Part shown: one piece after another, positions 21,370 through 30,904 of the stretch
How positions within the stretch are numbered: the first letter of the stretch is position 1
Layout of the letters: each line of letters opens with the position of its first letter
Assembly (NCBI GenBank): GCA_022606425.2
Contig: JAHDVF020001220.1
Location: forward strand, 1,054,001 to 1,118,000
Reading direction: 5' to 3'
DNA length: 64,000 nucleotides
DNA from: Lepidostoma basale
Taxonomy: Eukaryota; Arthropoda; Insecta; Trichoptera; Lepidostomatidae
Program-made: the position numbers and the translations under genes
Notes under the pieces: generated by a model
What the model was told of the DNA's origin: nothing
The model's input: only the letters and a program-made list of their open reading frames with translations
Databases searched by the model: none

Positions 21370-21690
21370 AGCCAAGTGCAATTCAATATCTCTAAGTGTG
21401 TTATGCTATCTTTTACTAGAGCATTGAGAACTGTGTATCATAGATACACAATCAACAACCAGCAACTAGCACATGTTTCTATAATGAGAGATCTCGGGAT
21501 CATCTATGAGAGTAGGATGACTTTTCGTGCACATATTGAGAGGATTTGTCGCACTGCACTAAGGATGTTAAGGATGCTCCCATCGTCATTTGAAAGTAAA
21601 AAGGTTCCAACTGTCAAAAGTAAAAAGCTGAGAAAAATGAATTCGAAGTTTTGTTGGTTTCGGGTGTGTATCTTGGAATAAAAGGGTTTC
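21370..21690 (+). mobile_element. LINE family M, RT-thumb region fragment (M1)
   Basis: It reads VQFNISKCVMLSFTRALRTV, YTINNQQLAHVSIMRDLGII and FRAHIERICRTALRMLRML, the N..KC..m.FTR ... DLGi..d..m.F..Hi pattern that follows the YADD box in Jockey/R1-group LINEs. The RICRTALRML stretch resembles RICGVALKML in the minus-strand copy at 56.9 kb, so I place it in the same family. Confidence 0.75.
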
Positions 21691-21699
21691 CATCTGATG

Positions 21700-22490
21700 C
21701 AGATGAAATTCTTTTACCAAGAAGCATGTAAATTTTCTCTGGAGACAGTTGGAATAATAAAGTTCTAAGTGTAAATGAATCCTTCTTCAGTGAATCGTGT
21801 GTTTGAATGATCAGATGGATTATTTTCGTAACATCAAAATGACGATACTATTACATGTTTTAAGTGTACGTATAGATAATGTTAGTAAGAACCCTTTTCA
21901 TGAAAAGAAGCTAAATATGCAATTTCGGTAGTTGGAAATCTCTTACTCTCAGGTGACGTCATAGAGAACTCGCTCTCTCTTAAAAAACATAGTTTTGTTT
22001 AATTATTGTTTAAAATGTACTTACATCAATATTAGGAATATCTTTAACTTTTCAATTCAGGGCTGCTGAGGTTAAATATTTTGGCACAGTTCTTTGCAGA
22101 AATAAATGATCGTGAAGCCGAAATCGCGAAGTAATTTAGAATCCGGCCATTCCACTCGCAGCGCTCCGGCCCCTGCTCTGGTTCCACTAGGGTTCTTGAA
22201 TAATAATAAAGACACTTCTATTGATTTGTGCGCGGGCCCGTTGTATTGAACAATAAATTTTATATCAAGTTAGGAACCGGAGCGGAATAATTTATGTTAA
22301 TACCGAGGGGAACCTTCGCACCGGTTAGAAAAACGGCGCTTGCCTTACAATTATGTTTAATTGCTTCTACTTAGATTGTACAATAACTTTGCAAATTTTA
22401 TGTTTCTTGAGCAATAATTTGTCAATTTAGTATTATTTTATCTTCTTCTTCACATTTGGTAGACTCAGGAGTCTGTTATTTCAGGCGGGT
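21700..22490. other. No feature recognised
   Basis: Mixed composition, with a GC-richer part at about 22130-22340. No motif, TIR or repeat seen elsewhere in the window. Confidence 0.45.
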
Positions 22491-22494
22491 ATAC

Positions 22495-22590
22495 AGCGAT
22501 CCGAGACATAGCTCTCCATGGAACGCCAAACGGACAACGCCTACCAGTAAGACCCCCGAAACGGTGGAGAGAAAGCTGGAGTTAAGCTTC
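22495..22590 (+). mobile_element. RTE family C-like fragment
   Basis: AACGGACAACGCCTACCAGT and CCCCCGAAACGGTGGAGAGA translate in one frame as NGQRLPVRPPKRWRESWS, the terminal GRPPKRW block of family C. Confidence 0.55.
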
Positions 22591-22597
22591 TCAAGTT

Positions 22598-22712
22598 ACC
22601 TTGCTCTTCCCGCTTGGTTCTGGCAGCCGGTTGTTAAAACAATCTATGCTGTCGCTGTCGGAGATATCTATCAGGTACATAATATATATCTCTGATAGAT
22701 ATCTCCGATAGT
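22598..22712 (-). mobile_element. LINE family M fragment with fold-back end
   Basis: CTTCCCG...AAACAATCTATGCTG...CTGTCGGAGATATCT matches the minus-strand LINE copy at 42.6 kb. Its last 16 bases (22659-22674) recur inverted at 22692-22707, making a perfect 16-bp hairpin with a 17-bp loop. Confidence 0.7.
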
Positions 22713-22724
22713 TTGGCCATTAAA

Positions 22725-22905
22725 TCCATGATTTCCAAAATAAATTTGCACAATTTGCAAGCGCTGCTCTGACGTCAGTCTATTTATGGTAATATGGCAA
22801 AACGTACTGGCTACAAATCAACTGTAAATTGTTAAATTGACAGTCTGTAGAAACAATGTTGCCAGTTTAAAAACTGCTAAAAAACACCCTTTATATAGAA
22901 GCACT
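22725..22905 (-). mobile_element. HTH (DUF4817-like) transposon fragment (K3)
   Basis: The reverse complement contains the TSEQRLQIVQIYFG-type start (AATTTGCACAATTTGCAAGC at 22743) and the non-coding leader CTGACGTCAGTCTATTT...TGACAGTCT. It ends TAAAAAACACCC (22890-22901), the inverse of the GGGTGTTTTTTTA terminus at 26.57 kb. The ends further in are deleted. Confidence 0.75.
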
Positions 22906-22909
22906 AAAA

Positions 22910-23400
22910 GCATATTATTTTAGAGAAACACTTAAAACTTGTAAGTCCTAGAAGAGGTTTGTCCCTGAATTCTCTCCTAAACTAATTTAATATGGAGTTT
23001 TCTCTATAAGATTTTCGTAACATCCTTAACTGAGTTTCACTTTCCGCAACAACAATCATGTCCAACAATTCCGGACATTCTGTCAGAAATTTCAGTGGAC
23101 AATTTTGACATGTGATTTCTCTGTAGGGCGAAACAAAGGCCAAGTTACGAAACTATTTTAAGTTGTCAACGTCTTGAGAAACTCGCCTGAGCATACATAA
23201 TTGTGAATCGGACTTGAGACTGAATATCACACGCAAAACACTTTATCATATCATGTTTTAGTAAAACTAAGTTAGTTAAATTTGTTTGTGACGTCTGTCT
23301 TTTCTTTATAATAAACTTCTTGCGTGTGAATTGATGTTTAAATAGAATTCATTATATATCTTCTTGCCTTCATTGCTAAATATAGGCCTCTTCCATTTTT
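22910..23400. other. No feature recognised
   Basis: AT-rich, nothing supportable. Confidence 0.4.
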
Positions 23401-23404
23401 CTCC

Positions 23405-23722
23405 ACTCGTCCGTGTTTTGTCCCTTCATCATCATGGGCTGTCCCTCGTGTCCGAGGAAGACTGTCCTTCACGGTTGTGGGTCCGCATGTGACTGAAGAG
23501 CCCGATCCTGGACCCACATATTTTGGGACATCTGGGGCAAGGGAAGGCGCCTGTAATGGAGCCATCACCGTCTCCCAGTGGTCTCTCCTTTCTCCTCCTA
23601 TTTCTCTCAGCGGTGTCGTCTCTGCGCTGTGCTTCAGAGTCTTGTGTACCCATATGTACTGCTGTTCTCCACCTAGGTTTGTCCCTTGTGTAATAAGTAA
23701 ATGCTTTTAAACGTAAACACAA
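23405..23722 (-). mobile_element. RTE-type LINE C-terminus with C2H2 zinc finger
   Basis: On the minus strand: DKPRWRTAVHMGTQDSEAQR, TAERNRRRKER, then FPCPRCPKICGSRIGLFSHM and RTH, a C-x2-C ... H-x3-H finger. The layout DR..WR...E..R...RRR...C..C.......RIGL.SH.RTH is the usual end of certain insect and invertebrate LINE proteins. A CATGATGATGAAGGG run after the stop (near 23430) resembles a (GAT)n 3' tail. Only the last 75-95 residues remain. Confidence 0.7.
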
Positions 23723-23729
23723 AGTTTTT

Positions 23730-23960
23730 AAATTTAAACACAGTACGTTTTAAAACTGTAAAACCTTAAAAACCGAAAATACCGATCAATCTGAAATGAA
23801 AAGTCTATGAAACCTGTATTTTGCCAGTTGGTTATTATGAACTTATAACTGCAACATTGTCCAAACAAATTGTAAATGAAGTTTATATTTAAACCTGTAG
23901 ATGGAAGCATCTGTAGCTTCCGAAACTAGTCGTGTAAAATATAAAACTCAAGTGGTGAAA
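23730..23960 (+). mobile_element. Short repeat carrying a hammerhead-like structure
   Basis: AT-rich sequence ending in a well-folded hammerhead-like motif and AAAATATAAAACTCAAGTGG. I see no second arm nearby, so it may be a solitary end. Confidence 0.45.
23888..23938 (+). ncRNA. Hammerhead-like ribozyme, best-folded copy
   Basis: Helix I: TTTAAAC (23888-23894) with GTGTAAA (23932-23938), 6 of 7 pairs (one A-G mismatch). Core CTGTAGA (23895-23901; A6 replaced by U). Helix II: GGAAGC/GCTTCC (23903-23908, 23916-23921), 6 perfect pairs. GAAA (23922-23925), minimal helix III C-TA-G, triplet GTC ending at 23931. All three helices fold; the core differs from CUGANGA at one position. Confidence 0.65.
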
Positions 23961-24082
23961 AACAAGTGTTTCATTGTCATTTCATCAATCATGTCCTACC
24001 ACAAAGTGAATGCCAAAACAATAAATAACATAACTTTGTCCAAACAAAGTGCTGAGAAACTACCAGTGACCTAAAGAGTTCC

Positions 24083-24325
24083 ATAGCTCCATCGCAGGCA
24101 AAAACCTCAGAAATCGTACGATCTGTCTGTGGTGTGGAGGATATAGTAAGATGGGGAAGAAGCAGAAGGCGATTATGGAGAAACCGCGTGGACCGCATGT
24201 ATAATATAAGAATTGCAAAAAAAATTTAAAGATGAAAACCCAAGCAGCAAGAGATTACTAGAAAGGCCGCCAAAGAGATGGAGAGATGGTTGGACATAAT
24301 CATCCTAGGACAACACAAACTGTAG
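24083..24325 (+). mobile_element. RTE family C, 3' end (C4)
   Basis: IVRSVCGVEDIVRWGRSRRR, LWRNRVDRMYNIRIAKKI, then, shifted, KPKQQEI and a GRPPKRWRD-like block. No tail is visible because copy C5 follows in the opposite direction. Confidence 0.75.
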
Positions 24326-24329
24326 ACCT

Positions 24330-24725
24330 ATGTGATCTTTTCTCCAGAGTGTTGCTCCTCCTGTGAGGTAGATTCCCAGCTGTTCTTTGATCTTTTAGGA
24401 GTTCTTCCACGAGAACGAGTCCCATGAGGTTGATTATGCAATGCAATATATGGTAGAGGAGTCTGGTGGTGTCCATTCTTTGAACATGACCGTACCAGTC
24501 CCTTTTTCGCTGTCTGCTCTATATTTTAATATCCTTAACCTCACATATCTCTCTTATTCTGGTGTTCCTCACGCGATCCCTCAGTGTCTTGCCTGCTATC
24601 GTCCTCAGTGCTTTCATTTCGGAAGTTCTCAAAACTTGTTTGGTCCTTACTGTGTCTGCCCTTGCTTCGACGCCATATGTTATTATTGGTCTTACGCATA
24701 CTTTATAGATTCTCATCTTACTATA
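24330..24725 (-). mobile_element. RTE family C, 3' end (C5)
   Basis: MRIYKVCVRPIITYGVEARA, DTVRTKQVLRTSEMKALRTI, AGKTLRDRVRNTRIREICEV on the minus strand, then decayed sequence to ENRPH-like residues near 24335. It lies tail-to-tail with C4. Confidence 0.88.
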
Positions 24726-24729
24726 CTAG

Positions 24730-25455
24730 TCAATTACATGTCAATACATACATACAACAGTACATGTCATTTAAATCAAATGTATTTTTTTCTAATTCGG
24801 AAAAAATTATAAAATGTTCCTGTTAAAATTTTAATAAAATATTTAAAAATATGATAATGTTTGAATAATTAGACATTCCTTTAAAAAAATTATTTCACCT
24901 CTATTTTGTCGCGTTGGGGTCATTTCAATTAAAAAATTTAAATATTTATTTTCATATTCCATTTTTAAAGTAGGTTTGTAGGTAAGTACTTAAAATTAAA
25001 GGACCCAAAAATTCCGGCGCATTTCTGCGTATGTATAGGTAATTACTGTCGCTTAGGAATAATATATTTACCTTGTCGTTAATTTTCCGCGCGCCTTAAT
25101 GTAGGAATGAAAACGGGACAAACGTTCACCCTAGCGAGGGCGATGCAAGATACATTTAATAAAACGGAAGAGAGGGACAGGACTCAAGGGCCTGTCATTA
25201 TTGCCCGGTCATTAGTTAAATACCCAAGGTTAAAACACACGAGGTAAGCTCTTAGATTAATGCTAAGCGTCTTCATGACGTCATCAAATGATAAAGTACC
25301 AACAGTAACAGAGACGTATTATGTACAATAGTTTTCAAAGAAATAAACTAAGCACAAAACTAAATTTCATAATTATAGCATTTCCCTACATTAGGGCCTA
25401 AAATTATCATATTCCCTCACTAAAAAATTAACAGTATCAAAGATATCAATTTTAT
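24730..25455. other. No feature recognised
   Basis: AT-rich, with a GC-richer part around 25080-25260. No repeat, domain or promoter that I can defend. Confidence 0.45.
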
Positions 25456-25461
25456 GTAATA

Positions 25462-25798
25462 TCAACCGCCCTACTTTTGGGTTATTTTCCGAGAAACGTG
25501 CAAAAAAGTCAAGTTTTTCATTAATGAACTTTAATTGTATATATTAATTTTATTTATTTTAATTACGAAACATCAAATACTCGGCCGCACACTTCGCATG
25601 CCCCTTGTAAAACTTTGATATTTATGAAGACTTGTACTCGAGTGTTGTCGGCACACGCGCGTATCCCCAACAGTTTGTACATTTTAGATACATTACTTTT
25701 TGTCAAGCGCGTACGTGATACGGGATAGTGCAGAATGGTACAGTCACAGTGAACGTATCACATACGTTCAAATACGTAGGGTGGTTAATGAAAAATGT
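25462..25798 (-). mobile_element. TTAA-flanked MITE, repeat N (N2)
   Basis: Inverse of N1 and N3. Element ends are CCGCCCTACTTTTGGG (25466) and CGTAGGGTGG (25785-25794); flanks are TCAA (25462-25465) and TTAA (25795-25798), so one flank has mutated. Confidence 0.85.
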
Positions 25799-26079
25799 CA
25801 GTTTCAATCAATATTAACCCAAATTTATGATAAACTTAAGGCGTTAACATTGTAGAATTCCGTAATGATGAATTATTTATCAATTAAAACACTGTTTTTT
25901 ACACTTTTTAGTTTATTTTTCTGGACATTTTTCAAAGGACACGCTTTTACGGGCTATTTTTTCTAACAAAAAACTGTAAATAATATGACTGTCATAGATA
26001 TGATAAAAAAATTCTATTTTATTGGATAGCAATGATTCAGAATCAATAATTCATATTTTTCTATTTATTGATTCTTGAA

Positions 26080-26330
26080 CATTGATTCCATATTAAATAA
26101 AAGGAAAAGAATGAAAACATTTTCTAAAAGTTTGATTTAATTTATGGAAATGACATGTTTCGCCTGACCGAGGCATTATCAAATGTTAAAGGGATTATGT
26201 CTGAGGCAAGGTCTTTCGCCTATATACGGCATTTGATAATTCATTAGATATGCGAAACATATCAATCCCATTTTTATAATAAAACTTCTAGAAAACAGAT
26301 GTTTTAATTTATTTTACTTAATATTTTTAT
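26080..26330. mobile_element. Hairpin repeat F (F4)
   Basis: The minus-strand arm reads TTGATAA, TGCCT-CGGTC-AGGC, GAAAC-AT-GTC (plus positions about 26151-26200). The plus-strand arm near 26230-26275 has TTGATAA, a decayed stem, GCGAAACATATC. GCCT/AGGC is a 4-bp helix II. The heptamer has T for C3 and A for G8. Confidence 0.6.
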
Positions 26331-26334
26331 ACTT

Positions 26335-26565
26335 AATAATGTTTTTCGCCAAAGAAGTTTAGATAACGTGTTTTTAATGACAGAAAAAAAAATTTAAGTT
26401 ACGAAATTCACAAAGTTAAATGTCTAGTTCAATGTATAGGCTGCTTCCTACGATAGAGATAATTAATATTCTAATACATTTATTATTATTATGAAATTCA
26501 AAATTTTTGACAAAGGCTATCTTAAAGCTATGTATTTAAGCTTAAACTGTATACGTAGAAGATAT
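26335..26565. other. No feature recognised
   Basis: AT-rich spacer. Confidence 0.4.
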
Positions 26566-26567
26566 AG

Positions 26568-27042
26568 GGTGTTTTTTTAAGGGTTTGGTTTTTAAACTGG
26601 TAACATTGTTTCTATAGACTGTCAATTTGACAGTTGACAATTGATTTGTAATTAGTATATTTAGCCATTTTATTATAAATAGACTGACGTCAGAACAACG
26701 CTTGCAAATTGTGCAAATTTATTTTGAAAATCATGGTTTGGTTCTCCAAACTAATCCTGCACTACGTCAATTTTACGTTCGACATAATCTTCCATCCGAG
26801 CAAGTTATTCGGAAGACCATGGATCTTTTTCGCACCACGTACACATTAGTGGATAATATGCATCCAAAAAGACGACAATTGTCGAAAATTGGATTTCACG
26901 ATTGCGCATCATTCGAGCTAGCCGTGGCGCTCATATGCCCGAAATCATATTTAATCAATATCATAGACATTAATTAACATTATTTGAATGTATTTGTTTT
27001 ATCATTTTGAATATGTCTTGAATACCTCTAAAAAAACACCCG
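26568..27042 (+). mobile_element. Internally deleted HTH (DUF4817-like) DNA transposon (K1)
   Basis: Left end GGGTGTTTTTTTAAGGGTTT, right end CTCTAAAAAAACACCC: inverted ends of about 15 bp. The coding part runs LTSEQRLQIVQIYFENHGLV, NPALRQFYVRHNLPSEQVI, MDLFRTTYTLVDNMHP, an N-terminal helix-turn-helix region of a kind found in insect transposons. It then jumps after KRRQL to the 3' end, so the catalytic domain is deleted. The open frame across the junction is accidental. Copy K2 at 55.3 kb has the same junction. Confidence 0.75.
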
Positions 27043-27197
27043 GACTGTTATGTAAAATAATTTAACTTATTTTTACGATTTAAACGTCTGTTCTAAAAAG
27101 GGGTCAAGTATCTTAAACGATAAAAGTAAATCGATATTGAATGTTACCAATATTTTTTGAAAAATACTGGATTTTACCCATTGCGGGTTAATCTATT

Positions 27198-27407
27198 TTA
27201 AGGATTAATTGTATCTCAATAGAGACGAAGATGTAAATTGTTTTTTGGAAATAGAATATGGTGGTCGAGGCGTTTACAGGACTTGTGACCTGTCATTGGT
27301 TGGGTGTAGCGATCGCTTTATGTTAACAACATTCCCCATTCCACCATATTCTGTTTCCAAAATACAATTTACATCTTCGTCTCTATTGAGATACAATTAA
27401 TCCTTAA
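27198..27407. mobile_element. Repeat E, 202-bp palindromic MITE with TTAA flanks (E3)
   Basis: TTAA at 27198-27201 and 27404-27407. The element starts GGATTAATTGTATCTCAATA and ends with its inverse. The inverted arms of about 60 bp also include AGAATATGGTGG / CCACCATATTCT. The centre holds GACCTGTCATTGGTTGGGT and CAACATTCCCCATTCC. It is non-coding and resembles a piggyBac-type MITE. Confidence 0.85.
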
Positions 27408-27419
27408 ATCGATATTATA

Positions 27420-27925
27420 AAAATTAAATATGTATTTTTTTTAGTAATCACAAATACCGCTGAAGCTCAACTTCATTGATGCTTTGCCTCTTTTCCGGAT
27501 TAACACGTGATCATGTTAAACAAAATCATGTTACGTGACCGTATAATAAAATAATAAGCTTGTGAAATAATCACACGCGCAAGGGGGGGCGAACCAATTT
27601 CATTATTCTTATCACGGAGCCGAACTAATAATCAGGTGATTTGTGGCTCGGAGCCCTGCCCGGCGGTCATTGTTGTGTCCCTCTGTCCCTCCCACGCCAA
27701 ATTTCCAAGGGATTTATAAACTCGGGTGGATCTACTAAAAAAGGCGTAGTGTGTTTTTGTTATGAAGTTAAATACGAGTGGTGGTCTAGGGCAGCGATAA
27801 AAAACCTTTTTTCGGGTCAAATATATATGTTTGCTTAGTTACGTGGGCCACAACATTATACTGATACAAAGAAAACATATTATATTATAAAGAAAAATAA
27901 GAAAAATTTTGAAAAGGAATTTGAA
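27420..27925. other. No feature recognised
   Basis: It contains a moderately GC-rich stretch (27575-27800) without recognisable features. Confidence 0.4.
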
Positions 27926-27929
27926 ATAT

Positions 27930-28440
27930 TTTTTTCAGAACACTGAGGATGATAGCAGGCAAGCCACTAATAGATCGCTTGTGGAACACGAGAATAAGAG
28001 ATATAAGTGAAGCTGAGGATATTATAAGATCAGATGACTGCATCATGAATAAAATTAAAAAAGGATCCCTGAGATGGTTTGGACATATGGAACGAATGGA
28101 TGAGAGTAGAATGGTTAAAAAGTTGTACACAAGCAGCGTGAGTGGGAAAAGAAACCGAGGACGACCGAGGAAAACATGGCATGACCAAATTAATCAATTA
28201 ATAAAAGACGGCCACATTCGAAGTCGGAATAATCAACGTGCGTGCATGGTACGATGTATGAATGTAGAGGAAGCCCGAGAAGTATGCCAGGACAGGCCAT
28301 TGTGGCGATCCATCCTCTCTGCCTACCCCTCCGGGGAAATGGCGCGATGGTTAGTTAGTTAGTTAGTTAATAAACAGCGAGGGAAGTACGGTCATGTCCA
28401 AACAATGGACACCACCAGACTCCCCTATATAATCAGCTTA
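27930..28440 (+). mobile_element. RTE family C copy split by an RTE family A insertion (C14)
   Basis: Left part 27930-28026: LRMIAGKPLIDRLWNTRIRD, ISEAEDIIR. Right part 28374-28440: CAGCGAGGGAAGTACGGTCA, encoding GKYGHVQTMDTTRLPYI. In the 36.1-kb copy these two parts are contiguous apart from about 9 bp. The apparent C/A fusion protein here therefore comes from nesting. Confidence 0.85.
28027..28371 (+). mobile_element. RTE family A, intact C-terminal reading frame (A4)
   Basis: The best-preserved family A tail, with no stop or shift: MNKIKKGSLRWFGHMERMDE, RMVKKLYTSSVSGKRNRGRP, RKTWHDQINQLIKDGHIRSR, ACMVRCMNVEEAREVCQDRP, LWRSILSAYPSGEMARWLVS. The last residues LVS and the stop are encoded by the (TTAG)n tail itself. 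The TWHDQ Trp codon, which is TGA in A1, A2 and A8, is intact. It is inserted in copy C14. Confidence 0.93.
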
Positions 28441-28444
28441 ACCG

Positions 28445-29250
28445 TCGCGTTGCCATGTGGTCAATTGAGTTTCCACTGCCAATTTAAAGTTGATTTTCTT
28501 AAAACCTATGGACCCTAATATTATAAAAAAAATTGTAATCCTCCATCGAAGTGTTCTCAATATTTCGTAATAAAAAAAAAGCAAAAAATTACTTCCTTCA
28601 TCCCAAAAAAAAATATTTTCTAAGACTGCCCTCACCTTCATTCGTGTTAAGGTAGAATTTGTTTTGCTAATATTTACAACTTTATCAAAAGTGACAAATA
28701 CTTACTCGCTGTTTTGAACGTATTATAAATTATATCTTTGACCTTTTCAATAGGTACGTAATAATACCGACTGGATGAAAACGCAGCACGTAACTTAATA
28801 ATATCAGAACTGTGAAAATATTAACACTTTACCAAAAGGGACAAATATTAATACGTACTCGTTGTCTTGAACGTACTATACATTTTGCCTAGGTGCCTTT
28901 ATCTTCGCCCCGCCGGCCGCGGCGCGCAGACAAGTTTATACCTGATGTTTAGTCGCTCGTATGCTATGACGCATTACATATCAGAAATCGCATGGTTCCA
29001 GAAAAAAATTAATAATGATATGTTTTTCAAATAATCCATGTATGTTATAGATATCGATCTATTCCTAATGAAATTCCCTACAAGATGACATAAATTAAAT
29101 TTTGATTCATCTAGTCATATGCTTGATATTTAGATAAAGTTAGCGGTAAACTGAACTTACCACATGGGAGCAAGCGTTTTGTTTTGAACACGGTACGTTA
29201 AGGGTTAACGGGACTCGTTCTCGTGGAAGACTTTTTAAAATATGGAAGGA
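28445..29250. other. No feature recognised
   Basis: AT-rich, with one short GC-rich patch (28905-28930, CCGCCGGCCGCGGCGCG). Confidence 0.4.
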
Positions 29251-29254
29251 CAGA

Positions 29255-29475
29255 TAAGAATGAAAACGTCTGTCTTCTAGAAGTTTTATTATATATTACG
29301 TTTTTGACATGTTTCGCGTATATCAGACATCTATAGTACATTTGATAATGCTTTAGACAAGCGAAATATGTCATTCACATAAAATATAATAAAACTTCTA
29401 GAAAACAGACGTTTTCATTTGTGTTATTTATTTAATATGGAGTTTTACATCATTTTTCAAGATGCAGTAAATAAT
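29255..29475. mobile_element. Hairpin repeat F (F5)
   Basis: Left arm AAGAATGAAAACGTCTGTCT, right arm AACAGACGTTTTCATTTGTG and ATGGAGTTTTACATCATTTT. Plus-strand core ACATTTGATAATGCTTTAGA, AAGCGAAATATGTC. Confidence 0.65.
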
Positions 29476-29479
29476 ATTT

Positions 29480-30445
29480 TTTAATTTGTATTTCAACACT
29501 TTACTTAAAATATAAATTATATTTAAAATTTACTATTAAAACAAACATGTTTCGTAATTTTGATTTGACAAATTTACACATCTGTCAAAACTGACTGTAT
29601 TCATGATTTTTTTTTATATTTATTATATTACGATAAAATATCAACGTTTCAAATAACAATGATAAAGGGTTTCTGTGTCTATAGTCTGTGTTTCTATTTT
29701 AAATAAACTGTTGTGTTACTAAGTTAAAAGTATTGTTCAATTAAAAATTCATTGTATTCATTGTATCATGCAAACACAATCCTATAATTTTGGTTATCCT
29801 TAAATGTCACGAACCGCCCATGGGATTTTCCTTACCACAAGTTTACCCCCTTCCTCTAGCCGGAGCCAGTGGTATAATATTTCACGGAGATTAGGCGTTT
29901 AAAAGGTCAACAAAATAGCGGAAACACGTTAAACGATATTTTTTTAATATCAGTAATTTAAAGGATTATTTAAAAATATAACAAAATCACTAATTATCTT
30001 TTGAAATAATATAGTCAAAAAGTGCGACCTTTTTTTATTAATTAAATGTCGTATTTTTTTAATTAATTAAAACACTGTATTTTCCACTTTTGAATTTTCC
30101 ACCTTTCGATTTAATTTTTAATTTTTTTTACTAGATTAATAAGTTTTTGTTATATGTCAGAAACTAATATCGAGCATAGCATAAAGTAGATATTCACATA
30201 TATACTCGAACTAAAGATTGATCAATAAAAGGTAATAATAAAGAGTAATATTTAAATAAAACGATATTTTTTAACTTTTTTTTTTTTTTTAAAAGACTAA
30301 TACCAAGGATTTTTAATCAATGATATTAGAATTTATTATTACAATCTTCAATGTGAGCAGAAAACAGCTCATTATTATGAAGAAGGAATCTGGTCGTGTC
30401 CAGACTTGAACCCATGCCCCCTGGATCAGGAGCCAAGCGTTACGT
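29480..30445. other. No feature recognised
   Basis: AT-rich, nothing supportable. Confidence 0.45.
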
Positions 30446-30502
30446 ATTTAGCGTTACGTTAGCGATATTTTTTAACTTCTTCCACTTTTGTCTTTATTTC
30501 GA

Positions 30503-30543
30503 CAGCGACCAATTTCGCCAGGCTCGCTGGCATCGACAAACTG
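30503..30543 (-). ncRNA. Hammerhead-like structure, left arm of repeat G
   Basis: Minus strand: CAGT/GCTG helix I, heptamer TTGTCGA, perfect GCCAG/CTGGC helix II, GAAA, T-TG-GTC. Heptamer positions C3 and A6 are substituted. Confidence 0.5.
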
Positions 30544-30565
30544 GTCTGACTGGTCAGACGGTGAC

Positions 30566-30606
30566 CAGTCTGTTGATCCCAGCGAGCCTGGCGAAACCGG
30601 TCGCTG
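30566..30606 (+). ncRNA. Hammerhead-like structure, right arm of repeat G
   Basis: CAGT (30566-30569) pairs with GCTG (30603-30606); heptamer CTGTTGA (30570-30576; A6 replaced by U); CCAG/CTGG helix II (30579-30582, 30588-30591); GAAA (30593-30596); C-CG-G; GTC ending at 30602. Confidence 0.55.
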
Positions 30607-30779
30607 TCGAAATAAAGACGAAAGTGGAAATAGTTAAAAAATATTGTTTTATTTAGATATAATTTAAAATGAACTTCCATTAAGAGATTTCAGTAAAATC
30701 ATGTGATTATCATAATAAAAGGTAATTCCTAAATTACGGCTTTTTTATGTAATACGCTGTTTTTTTAATTATTTTTCGT

Positions 30780-30885
30780 GACATGTTTCGAAGTTTTACC
30801 TTCATTGTGAGAAAGTTATCAATTGATAGTGAAGGTGTTAAATCTTGGAAACATATCGAGAAACATAAATATGTGGTAATAATTG
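30780..30885. repeat. Decayed hairpin repeat with GAAACATGTC
   Basis: Minus-strand arm CAATGAAGGTAAAACTTCGA, AACATGTCACGAAAAATAA; plus-strand arm GTGAAGGTGTTAAATCTTGG, AAACATATCGAGAAA. The stem and GAAAC-nn-GTC are visible, but the heptamer is damaged. Confidence 0.45.
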
Positions 30886-30904
30886 TATGATGTTATCACA
30901 GACA

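Larger units (their letters stand above)
30450..30680. mobile_element. Hairpin repeat G, complete palindrome
   Basis: Near-perfect inverted repeat: left TTCCACTTTTGTCTTTATTT and GCCAGGCTCGCTGGCATCGA, right TCCCAGCGAGCCTGGCGAAA and AAATAAAGACGAAAGTGGAA. Each arm carries an outward-facing hammerhead-like core (next two entries). Outer flank AAAATATTGTTTTATTTAGA recurs in other G copies. Confidence 0.75.

Noticed and set aside
26880..26977. C-terminal half of a transposase in the K1 frame
   Set aside because: It is sequence from the element's 3' end read across an internal deletion, without catalytic residues.
27949..28362. Chimeric RTE protein (family C fused to family A)
   Set aside because: Family C sequence resumes after the TTAG tail, so nesting explains the fusion.
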